From JAIQFL01 sp035295745 (lineage in GTDB: Bacteria; Acidobacteriota; Terriglobia; Bryobacterales; Bryobacteraceae): 64,000 nucleotides of DNA. This document shows, one piece after another, positions 53,017 through 60,257 of this stretch. The notes beneath the pieces are model-generated. The model saw nothing but the letters and a program-made list of their open reading frames with translations. It was not told the origin of the DNA and did no database searches. The stretch lies in contig DATGIL010000090.1 in the NCBI GenBank assembly GCA_035295745.1, forward strand, positions 62,001 through 126,000, written 5' to 3'. The translations under genes and the position numbers were made by a program. How positions within the stretch are numbered: the first letter of the stretch is position 1; each line of letters starts with the position of its first letter.

Positions 53017-53666
53017 TACTGCGGTGTGCTGCGGAAGGCGACTTCGCCGAAGTAGCTTTCGGCGACCGTGCCGGTGTGCTGGGAATTGATTTGCAGACGC
53101 AGGCCCTTGACATGCGGAGCGGGCCGCCCGTACGCGCGCTCATAGTCGGCGGCGACATTGCGGCTTTCCGCCAACCACTTGTTGATGTCCGTGGAACCCG
53201 ATTGGCAGACCACCGAGAAGACATGGATCAGCGGAATGAACGTGGTGCGCTGTTCCGCGCCTTTGGGGGCGCTGGTGTCCCAGATGTAGCTCACGATGCG
53301 GCGGTCATCGAAGGCCACCAGCACTTGAGCGGCCTGATCGTCGGTGGCTGACTTGCGAAAGTCGCCGCCGGCCGGCAGTTGCGCGACCCTCCAATTCCAG
53401 GTCAAATACGGCATCTGGCCGGGATCTACGTCGACGCTGCGCTCCAGTGAGAACGATGCCTTGGCGCTCTTCAGGTGAACACACGCATCATTGCGGTCAG
53501 TGCAGACCGAAACCTCCGGTTTGCCATGGTTCACCTTCACCTGCCAATCGGCGGGCAGGTTGGAGACAGGCCCCCGCGCCGTGTTGAGAACAATCAGGGC
53601 CAACTGGGCGGTGCGGGCTTGCAAAACTAGAATCAGAACAGTGCAGACCAGGAGCAGCTTCTTCAA
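53016..53666 (-). CDS. Exported DUF3047 protein, first gene of the lipid cassette
   Basis: 216 residues with a signal peptide (KLLLVCTVLILVLQARTAQL). The mature part matches DUF3047: an N-terminal strand segment with two cysteines (SVCTDRNDACVHL), YLTWNWRVAQLPAGGDFRKS, QAAQVLVAFDDRRIVSYIWD and DYERAYGRPAPHVKGLRLQI. It overlaps the reductase start by one base. DUF3047 proteins have no known biochemical role, though they are predicted to sit in the periplasm or outer envelope. Its place suggests a role in lipid presentation or transport, which is only inference. Confidence 0.75.
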   Translation of the reverse strand: MKKLLLVCTVLILVLQARTAQLALIVLNTARGPVSNLPADWQVKVNHGKPEVSVCTDRNDACVHLKSAKASFSLERSVDVDPGQMPYLTWNWRVAQLPAGGDFRKSATDDQAAQVLVAFDDRRIVSYIWDTSAPKGAEQRTTFIPLIHVFSVVCQSGSTDINKWLAESRNVAADYERAYGRPAPHVKGLRLQINSQHTGTVAESYFGEVAFRSTPQ

Positions 53667-53750
53667 AAGACCTCGCAGCGGGCGTAGCGCCGTATGTTCT
53701 ACTATCGCACGCTCACATCCGTTTTTTCCACTCTCTAAAGGCAGGTGTAG

Positions 53751-54578
53751 TTAAGGGTTGAGGGTAGGGGTGGACGACTGGGTGCGGGATTTGATTGCTT
53801 CCACAGTACTTGCGGCTTGTTTTTGGATGGTGTCAGGCATGCCTGGAAGCGGACGCAGGTATCGCTCGATGGCTTCGAGATCGGATGGGTCGCCTACCAG
53901 ATATAGCGCGCGGAGAGCCTCCCAGACATGATACTGGTCGGCGGAAAGATCGGCGAGGCCGTCACCTTTCTGCACCACGGAGCCGTCCCGGCGATCGAGG
54001 GACCGGACTTCGCCCGGCACTGGCGCGCGAACTTCCATATCCCCGATCAAGGCGACCTTCGTTCCGGGATTCACATAATCGCCGAGTTTGAGACGATATT
54101 TGAGAGTGCCCGCGGCTGGCGCTTCGATGGTGAATGGGCGCAGCATCGAGACCAGTTCCGGCCGTGCGGCGGGGTCGCCGAAGACCGACAGGGCGAGTGC
54201 CGCATTCCGCCGCACCATGGCCTCGGGATCGTGAATCAATCGCAGGAGCGCCTCATGGAAGGGTGCGTATTTCCGGTCCTGCCCCATGATCCATGCGGCT
54301 GTCTGCCGGAGTTCCAGGCTGGGACTGGATGCCTCCTCAATGACGGCGGGGTACCAGCGGGAAACATCGCGGCTGTGCGAGAGGCGCTCTCCGATCTGTA
54401 CGAGGGCATGCTGCGCGTGACGAGGCGCGGAGCGGTCTGCGAGATATTCGTCGATCTGGGAGTCGCTGAGCTTGCGGCCGAACCAGGTGCGGTACCAGAA
54501 GAGGAACGGAAAAAGGACTAATAGCAAAGCAAACAGCGTGACGAGAAGATAGGCTCTTCGGCCGGGACGTTGCGACAT
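53751..54578 (-). CDS. Membrane-anchored HEAT-repeat protein with barrel-sandwich domain
   Basis: 275 residues from the ATG at 54578; the frame is open to 54671 but adds only a basic lead. One transmembrane helix near the N-terminus (LLVTLFALLLVLFPFLFWY) is followed by HEAT-like helices (LRQTAAWIMGQDRKYAPFHE, RNAALALSVFGDPAARPELV). Next comes a lipoyl/HlyD-type barrel-sandwich domain at about 150-215 (APAAGTLKYRLKLGDYVNPG, then MEVRAPVPGEVRSLD), and a last HEAT segment. It lacks the lysine of true lipoyl or biotin carriers. The combination is unusual. Role unknown; it might be a membrane fusion-type adaptor. Confidence 0.7.
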   Translation of the reverse strand: MSQRPGRRAYLLVTLFALLLVLFPFLFWYRTWFGRKLSDSQIDEYLADRSAPRHAQHALVQIGERLSHSRDVSRWYPAVIEEASSPSLELRQTAAWIMGQDRKYAPFHEALLRLIHDPEAMVRRNAALALSVFGDPAARPELVSMLRPFTIEAPAAGTLKYRLKLGDYVNPGTKVALIGDMEVRAPVPGEVRSLDRRDGSVVQKGDGLADLSADQYHVWEALRALYLVGDPSDLEAIERYLRPLPGMPDTIQKQAASTVEAIKSRTQSSTPTLNP

Positions 54579-54608
54579 GGCGGGGAGAATCCCTTTGCCC
54601 AAGTTAGC

Positions 54609-55110
54609 ACGACTCCGAGGGTGTGCTTGCTGCATGCGGTGCGTAACTGGAATTCGGGAGCGCGGAGACACTTCACCGCGGAGGCGCGAAGACGCGGAGA
54701 TAAGCGCGGAGAAGACAGAGACGAGGCTGAATTGGGAAGCCCCTTCCAGGTGTTTCGTCCAGGCGCTTAAGCGATGCGGGGATCTTTCTCCCCGTTATTT
54801 TTCCGCGGGTTGGCTTCCGCGGTGAAGATCAGCTGTGGTGCGGACAGCAGGTCATGCCGCAGTTCACGACTCCGAGGGTGTGCTTGCTTGCGGTGCGACT
54901 GGAATTCGGGAGCGCGGAGCACTTCACCGCGGAGGCGCGAAGGCGCGGAGATAAGCGCGGAGAAGACAGGGACGAGGCTGAATTGGGAACCCCTTCCAGA
55001 TGCTTCGGCCAGGTGCTTAAGCGATGCGGGGATCTTTCTCAGCGTTATTTCTCCGCGCCTTGTCTTCCGCGGTGAAGATCAGCCGTGGTGCGGACAGCGG
55101 GTCATGCCGC
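54609..55110. repeat. Tandem direct duplication, 257-bp and 245-bp copies
   Basis: Two near-identical copies start with acgactccgag at 54609 and 54866. Each contains a ttcaccgcgga segment and, about 160 bp later, its inverted partner tccgcggtgaa, so each copy can form a large hairpin. The cores read gcgcggagataagcgcggag, a kind of repetitive sequence seen in many bacteria. Short open frames across it are artefacts. No gene is supported in 54579-55180. Confidence 0.85.
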
Positions 55111-55117
55111 GAGTCGA

Positions 55118-55123
55118 TATAAT
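55118..55123 (+). promoter_or_regulatory. TATAAT -10 element upstream of the dienelactone hydrolase
   Basis: A perfect TATAAT lies 8 bp after the end of the second repeat copy. No good -35 is visible at 17 bp spacing. The leader to the ATG at 55181 would be about 50 bases and contains a strong Shine-Dalgarno sequence. Confidence 0.45.
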
Positions 55124-55180
55124 ATCCCGGTATGCGCGCGACCGGTGGCGTAACCTGGCGGCGATAAGGAGGGGAACATA

Positions 55181-56044
55181 ATGTGTGATCAGGATCATTT
55201 TGAGAACGATCGGCAGGAGTTCGAAGCTCGCGGTTTGGTGACGCGGAAGCAATTCGGCATGATCTTGGGAGCCGGAGTCGCCATGATGCTGCCGGGCGTG
55301 GCGAACGCCGTTTCGGTGACCGAATCGGACGTGAGCGTGATGACGCCGGACGGCTCCGCCGACTGCTACTTCGTGCATCCGTCGAGCGGTACAGCCCCAG
55401 GCGTACTCGTATGGCCGGACATCTTCGGATTGCGGCCGGCGTTCCGGCAGATGGGTAAGCGGCTCGCCGAATCGGGCTACGCGGTGCTCGTGGTGAATCC
55501 CTTCTACCGCACCAAAAAAGCCCCCACGGCGGAAAACGGAGCCGCCACTCCCATCGCGCAACTCAGGCCGCTGGCGGGCGGTTTGAACGAGACGATGCAG
55601 ATGACGGACGCCAAAGCGTTCATCGGGTGGCTGGATCAGCAATCGTCCGTGGCCAAGAATCGGAAGATGGGCACGCAGGGGTATTGCATGGGAGGCCCGA
55701 TCGCCTTTCGTACCGCGGCCGCCGCGCCAGATCGCGTGGGAGCAGTTGCTTCTTTTCACGGAGCCGGACTCGTGGCCGACAGCCCAACCAGTCCGCACCT
55801 GCAGGCCGCGAAGAGCCACGCGCAGTTCCTGATTGCGATCGCAGCGAATGACGATCAGCGGGCGCCCAAAGACAAGGACGTTCTGAAAGAGACCTTCGAA
55901 AAAGCCAAGTTGCCTGCGGAGATCGAGGTGTACGCAGGCGCGGCGCATGGCTGGTGCCCTCCGGATTCGGGAGTCTACAACGAAGCACAGGCCGAGAAGG
56001 CATGGAGCCGCTTGCTCGCGTTGTACGGAAAAGCCTTGGCTTAA
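55181..56044 (+). CDS. Exported dienelactone hydrolase-family protein
   Basis: 287 residues; the ATG at 55181 follows aaggagggg. A Tat-like leader is present (TRKQFGMILGAGVAMMLPGVANA), although with R-K in place of R-R. The alpha/beta-hydrolase triad of the DLH family is C169 (GYCMGG), an aspartate in AANDDQRAPKDK and a histidine in AAHGWCPPD. DLH enzymes hydrolyse lactones or related esters. Export of this one is suggested by the leader. No aromatic-degradation neighbours are seen, so the substrate is open. Confidence 0.88.
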   Translation: MCDQDHFENDRQEFEARGLVTRKQFGMILGAGVAMMLPGVANAVSVTESDVSVMTPDGSADCYFVHPSSGTAPGVLVWPDIFGLRPAFRQMGKRLAESGYAVLVVNPFYRTKKAPTAENGAATPIAQLRPLAGGLNETMQMTDAKAFIGWLDQQSSVAKNRKMGTQGYCMGGPIAFRTAAAAPDRVGAVASFHGAGLVADSPTSPHLQAAKSHAQFLIAIAANDDQRAPKDKDVLKETFEKAKLPAEIEVYAGAAHGWCPPDSGVYNEAQAEKAWSRLLALYGKALA

Positions 56045-56164
56045 GACTGGCGCTGGCGGAAGAGTCGACCGTCCAGTAAAGATACGGCCGCCGGAGACAC
56101 GCTTACAAATGCCGACACGGCGGCCCGTCAAATCTGAACGTTTTGTAGTCTTGAACAGTGCAAT

Positions 56165-56530
56165 CTCTGCAATCTAGCGGTGGGGGCAAGTGAATGGCCG
56201 CGGTACAATTCTCTAACGCGGTCAAGGAATCGTTGAACCCCGTTCCGGTTCGGTGACCACGAGGAACCGCCGTCCGTCGGGCAGAAACGTCGTAGTGATA
56301 GCGACAGGTGCGGATGCCGCGGAAGAACAGCTCGACGCGCTCGACTTCCAGATTGGCTCCCCTCCAGCGCAACTTCGGAGAAAATTTGCCGCTGGCTTTG
56401 CGGAATTCCGACGAGTCGAAGCGACGCGCCTTGTGTCTTCCCTGGTCATCGGCAAACACCCAGACGTAGCCCAGGCCCCTGCCTTCTTATCGTGGCGCAG
56501 CGAAACATCCAGGGACCAACTCGTGGGCGG
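56165..56530 (-). pseudogene. Decayed C-terminal tail of a beta-propeller (PD40/WD40-like) protein
   Basis: In transcription order one minus-strand frame reads FRGIRTCRYHYDVSA; after a one-base shift (near 56279) it continues DGRRFLVVTEPERGSTIP, and after a further shift LTALENW-like sequence. This is the typical end of acidobacterial PD40/WD40-like proteins, often attached to Ser/Thr kinases (a YDVS-x-DGRRFLV tail). Upstream the segment SSEFRKASGKFSPKLRWRG is readable but has no clear domain. No start or complete gene is present. The 56045-56722 gap holds nothing else I can support. Confidence 0.5.
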
Positions 56531-56722
56531 CTTAAGACAATGGGCACGATCCCGCCATTGCACATTCTGTGCCTCAGCCTGGCCGCACCATAGCCGTAGA
56601 AATCCGTGAAACGTCGAGAACAGATTCGGCACTAATGGTTGTGCGGGATTGGAGGTGGCTCGCGAACGCGTACTCTGTCACAATAGAAGCAGGCCCACGT
56701 GGCCCGGAATGGGGACGTCGCG

Positions 56723-57094
56723 ATGATCGACACGCTTCTGAACCTGATGTTCCGTTGCAGCCACCGGCGTTTAACCCGCCCGGTGACCCCTGTGAGCAAA
56801 GGAGGCGTCCCGCACGGCGGTACCTACGTAGTCTGCCTCGACTGCGGCAAGCAGTTCGCATACGATCTGGAAGAGATGCGCGTCGGGAAGGCTATCGACA
56901 CATCGCACGAAGCGAATGTGGTGCCTGCAGAGCCCGCGCCGTCGGGGAAACAGAAATGGAAGTATGCGTTTCTCGCTTCTGTGCCGCTGGCAGTGGTGGT
57001 TGGAGCGGCGGCGTTGTGGAAGCCCAAAAATGGCGAGACCGATTTACCAAAGTCCGATGCCCCGCGTGGTACCAATGACGGCAAATTGAAATGA
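56723..57094 (+). CDS. Small zinc-ribbon membrane protein of unknown function
   Basis: 123 residues from the ATG at 56723, which follows a GGGGACG stretch rather than a clean Shine-Dalgarno. The N-terminal part contains C-x-H (FRCSHRR) and C-x2-C (VVCLDCGKQFAYD), a zinc-ribbon-like pattern. A single hydrophobic helix (YAFLASVPLAVVVGAAALW) is near residue 85, followed by a charged tail. I recognise no named family; similar small proteins are seen in Acidobacteria. Confidence 0.65.
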   Translation: MIDTLLNLMFRCSHRRLTRPVTPVSKGGVPHGGTYVVCLDCGKQFAYDLEEMRVGKAIDTSHEANVVPAEPAPSGKQKWKYAFLASVPLAVVVGAAALWKPKNGETDLPKSDAPRGTNDGKLK

Positions 57095-57230
57095 CGCTCG
57101 CCTCAGAATTTTGAAGCAAATCCGCGGCCCGGCTCGTCTAATGAGAAGAGCGTCCGGACCCATGTGAGCCGATAGCATCGACTTCCCCCGATTACTGCCG
57201 CATCGATTTGCAATTTGCCAAGGAGATTCT

Positions 57231-57539
57231 ATGAGCAGTATTTCCAACGACGCTAAACTTGCGCGACTTCGCGCCAAAACCAACGAGGACCTGGTCCGCT
57301 ACCTGACACGAGAGTTAAATTTGGGAGTTCGCCTCGCCGCGGAGGCTGACGACCAGTCGCTCCGGCGCGCCGAAGAGTCATATTCCGAGATTGCGAGGCT
57401 ATTGCCTCTGGTTTCCAGTCTCGACCGCTCCGAGCAATCCCGGATCGAAGCTCGCTTCCAACGCCTGCGCGACATTCTGGACGCCCAAATCTCGTGGCGT
57501 ACGCACCGCTCGGTTCGCACCGCGGCCGGCGTGTTGTAA
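57231..57539 (+). CDS. Small helical protein of unknown function
   Basis: 102 residues; Shine-Dalgarno aaggag 5 bp before the ATG. The sequence is hydrophilic and predicted helical (AKLARLRAKTNEDLVRYLTR, QSRIEARFQRLRDILDAQ). It has no leader, transmembrane segment or cysteine. No family is recognised; the strong Shine-Dalgarno sequence supports translation. Confidence 0.6.
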   Translation: MSSISNDAKLARLRAKTNEDLVRYLTRELNLGVRLAAEADDQSLRRAEESYSEIARLLPLVSSLDRSEQSRIEARFQRLRDILDAQISWRTHRSVRTAAGVL

Positions 57540-57640
57540 GAAGCACAGATCCTCCCGGATCCCTCCCGCCGCGCGTCCCCACCCTCGATCGATTCGGGCA
57601 TATACTGGCTAGATTCTTTTCGATTCCAGTTGGGGGGCGC

Positions 57641-58591
57641 ATGGCTTTTCTGGGTACTCGCTCCATTCGAGCGGCGGTTTTTGCTACTTCCCTGATATCG
57701 TTCTGCGGTGTAACTACCGCGCAACCGTCGGATTCCGAACCGAATCTTGCAATCATTCCGCGCGCCCGTCCGGCGTCCGGGAGCCTGCGGTCATCGACCT
57801 TCCGCCTCGACGTCAAGTTGATTCAGGTTCCGGTGCAGGTCACCGATCTTCATGACCACCCGCTGATGAGTCTTTCGAAATCGTCCTTCCGCCTGCTCGA
57901 AGACGATGTCGAACAGGAGATCACTTCGTTCTCGAAAGCAGACGCTCCGATCTCCACGGGTCTGGTCTTCGATGCCAGCCGCAGCATGAAGGATCGGATT
58001 GTGGAATCGCGCGTGGCAGTACAACAGTTCTGCAAGGGCTCTCTGCCCGGCGACGAGTTCTTCCTCGTGAAGTTCAATGACAATGCCGAGTTGATCAGCC
58101 CATTCACGCGCGACACCGATGCGATCCTGCAACAGTTGAATTCGATTGAGACACACGGTTGGACCGCCATGATCGACGCCATCTGGCGCTCCGTCCAGGA
58201 GATGCGCAAGGCCTCGAATCCGCGCAAGGTGCTGCTGGTGCTATCCGACGGCGGCGACAACAACAGCCGCTATTCCGAGGGCGAACTGCTATCGCTGGTC
58301 CGTGAGGCGGATGTGCGGGTTTATGCCATCGGCCTGTTCCAGCGCCCGCGTTACTTGGAGAAGCTCGCGGAGGAGACTGGCGGCAGCGTGGTCTGGGTCC
58401 ACAAGCTGAGCGAGTTACCGGAGGCGATGGAGGCCCTGAGTCAACAGATCCGGAATGAGTACGTGGTGGGATACTTCTCCAAGCACGCGCCGAGTGACGG
58501 CAAGTATCATAAGGTGCGAGTCGAAGTGCAGGCACCGGCGGGTATGAAGCAAGTGCGCGCCTCCTGGCGTCGCGGTTATGTCGAACGGTAA
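57641..58591 (+). CDS. Exported VWFA-related acidobacterial protein
   Basis: 316 residues from the ATG at 57641. The longer open frame to 57494 has no family match and crosses the end of the preceding gene. Leader (RAAVFATSLISFCGVTTAQ). The body is the VWFA-related domain common in Acidobacteria (TIGR03436 type): FRLLEDDVEQEITSFSK, then the MIDAS-like DASRSMKDRI (D-x-S-x-S) and LVLSDGGDNNSRYS. A last helix-strand part includes EEMGGSVVWVHKL-like sequence (EETGGSVVWVHKLSELPEA). It may bind a metal-dependent partner outside the cytoplasm. Confidence 0.88.
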   Translation: MAFLGTRSIRAAVFATSLISFCGVTTAQPSDSEPNLAIIPRARPASGSLRSSTFRLDVKLIQVPVQVTDLHDHPLMSLSKSSFRLLEDDVEQEITSFSKADAPISTGLVFDASRSMKDRIVESRVAVQQFCKGSLPGDEFFLVKFNDNAELISPFTRDTDAILQQLNSIETHGWTAMIDAIWRSVQEMRKASNPRKVLLVLSDGGDNNSRYSEGELLSLVREADVRVYAIGLFQRPRYLEKLAEETGGSVVWVHKLSELPEAMEALSQQIRNEYVVGYFSKHAPSDGKYHKVRVEVQAPAGMKQVRASWRRGYVER

Positions 58592-58976
58592 TGTTGGCGG
58601 CGTCTCTGAGGCAGAGTAATTTCGTTCTGCAGCGCCGGCTAGAAGATCAACCGAGCTGCTGACATACCCTCAATCCGGATCGCCTTTCTGCTTGGGCTGC
58701 GGATCGTCATTGCGCGTGATTCCGATGAAGAGGCCTGAAATAGGGATATGGCTTGCCGCAAGTGAGTCGGGCTAAGGAGTCCGCCTCTCCGTACTGTTCC
58801 AGGTAGTACATCAAGTAGTACAAAAAGCCGGAATTTGCACGGAAATTCAGGAAAAGTTCTGTGACGGCCGGGGTACGCCGAGGACTGGAGGTAGATGGCA
58901 AAACACGCAATCCTCAATCGAGGGCCCTAATTCCTCGCAAGGGAACGAGGGCCTTCGTGCGGGAGAGTTGCGAGAC
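58592..58976. other. Intergenic stretch without a supported gene
   Basis: Two overlapping minus-strand frames of about 65-90 codons run through 58639-58917, but neither has a Shine-Dalgarno sequence, a known domain or coding-like composition. A direct repeat (gtagtaca) occurs near 58805-58820. I see no RNA structure that I could name. Confidence 0.4.
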
Positions 58977-59159
58977 ATGCTCCACAGTTTTTCGGTAATC
59001 GACAGCGTTCTCGACCAGGTGCAAAGAGGGTTTCGTCTCATCCAGAGGCAGCAGGCGTTCGAGCAGCTTAGCGTAGCTGACTCATTGCTGGTGATATTGG
59101 TGCTTGTGGCGGTGTGCTGGGGCCTCAGCGTGTCAGTGCGAAGCGTGCGCCAGCGATAA
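58977..59159 (+). CDS. Possible small single-pass membrane protein
   Basis: 60 residues from the ATG at 58977, with a gggag Shine-Dalgarno-like stretch about 11 bp upstream. The N-terminal half is amphipathic (VIDSVLDQVQRGFRLIQRQQ); a hydrophobic helix follows (DSLLVILVLVAVCWGLSVSV) and the tail is basic. I know no family. It could equally be chance. Confidence 0.35.
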   Translation: MLHSFSVIDSVLDQVQRGFRLIQRQQAFEQLSVADSLLVILVLVAVCWGLSVSVRSVRQR

Positions 59160-59231
59160 GCGGTCATGGGTTGACAACCATTCGGTGCGAGCAGATACTT
59201 GTCGAAGTCTCGCCGCGAAAGGGACCCCGCC

Positions 59232-60257
59232 ATGAGAGAGCAGAGTATCCAGCCAAAACGATCGACTCGCCTGCTGCCAGGTACGCTCAAAAACCTGTTC
59301 TTTCCGCCCGAGCCGGACGAGTACGAGTATTTCCGCGTCGCCGGGCAGAATCCGTTTCTCGCCGACGGGGATATTGTGAAAGCTGCCTGGGCCGCCGATG
59401 CCGCTATGCTGAGCTATGCGCGCTACGGTTCGCGGCGGATGTCAGACGGCGAGTTGGAGGAGAATCTCGCACGCGGAGGACTGAAACTCAAAGCGAAGAT
59501 CGGAGAGAATCCCCTGGACTGGAACGCGCCGGGCACCCAGGCGTTTTTCGCTACGGGTAAGGATTTCGCTCTACTGGCGTTTCGCGGAACCGAGGCGGAC
59601 GATCCAGCGGATTCGAAGGCCGATCTGGATATTCTGCTGGTTCACGAACCGGAGTATAAGGGCTTCAGTGCTCCCCCTCTGGGCCACTTATCCCTAATCG
59701 AACACCTCTCCATTCCTTGCCTGGTGCATCACGGGTTCCAGGCGGCGCTGAACCGGGTATGGGAATCGGTGCACGATCTTCTTACGCAGTACCGGGCCGC
59801 CGAGCCACAGGCGGAGATCTGCATAACGGGCCACAGTCTGGGGGGTGCGCTGGCGCTGTTGACCTACTCCCGCTTTGCCGATCCGAACACGTCGGCCTAT
59901 ACGATTGGCTGTCCGCGGGTGGGCAACGGTGCCTTTCGGAAGCGGGTGGCAGCGAATCCGGGGAGAGGGCATTACCGCATCGTCAATCTCCATGATCTGG
60001 TAGCGCACGTTCCGTTGGAGAGCGCCTTGTACATGCACTCACCGATTGGCTGTTATCAGATCGACGAGGCGGGTTGTCTGAACTATAGCGAGGTAGACGA
60101 AACCATCGTCGATTTAAGTATCCTGGCCAAGACCTTTGGCGGTTTGCCGGCGGACTTCAAAACCAATCCGCAAGCGTTCCTGGCGTGCCCGGCGCCGCCC
60201 GGATTGGTCGATCACTCCCCGGCGCGGTACTGCATGCGACTTTGGGATTTCGTTTAG
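59232..60257 (+). CDS. Class 3 lipase-family protein
   Basis: 341 residues from the ATG at 59232 (a TTG at 59199 would extend it). The nucleophile is S202 in ITGHSLGGALALL, a following conserved aspartate is found in the NLHDLVAHVPL segment, and the pattern FALLAFRGTEADDPADSKAD is the oxyanion-hole strand. GYPRVGN-type sequence (IGCPRVGNGAF) marks the family. No leader is seen, so it may act inside the cell or be exported by another route. Its stop codon overlaps that of the converging permease gene. Confidence 0.87.
   Translation: MREQSIQPKRSTRLLPGTLKNLFFPPEPDEYEYFRVAGQNPFLADGDIVKAAWAADAAMLSYARYGSRRMSDGELEENLARGGLKLKAKIGENPLDWNAPGTQAFFATGKDFALLAFRGTEADDPADSKADLDILLVHEPEYKGFSAPPLGHLSLIEHLSIPCLVHHGFQAALNRVWESVHDLLTQYRAAEPQAEICITGHSLGGALALLTYSRFADPNTSAYTIGCPRVGNGAFRKRVAANPGRGHYRIVNLHDLVAHVPLESALYMHSPIGCYQIDEAGCLNYSEVDETIVDLSILAKTFGGLPADFKTNPQAFLACPAPPGLVDHSPARYCMRLWDFV

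Noticed and set aside
52027..53055. 342-codon plus-strand frame opposite the CerR-like gene
   Set aside because: Antisense to a reductase with intact nucleotide-binding and catalytic motifs; composition is shadow-like.
58639..58917. Two minus-strand frames of about 67 and 92 codons between the VWFA and small-membrane genes
   Set aside because: No domain, no Shine-Dalgarno sequence, and the frames compete with each other; coding evidence is too weak.
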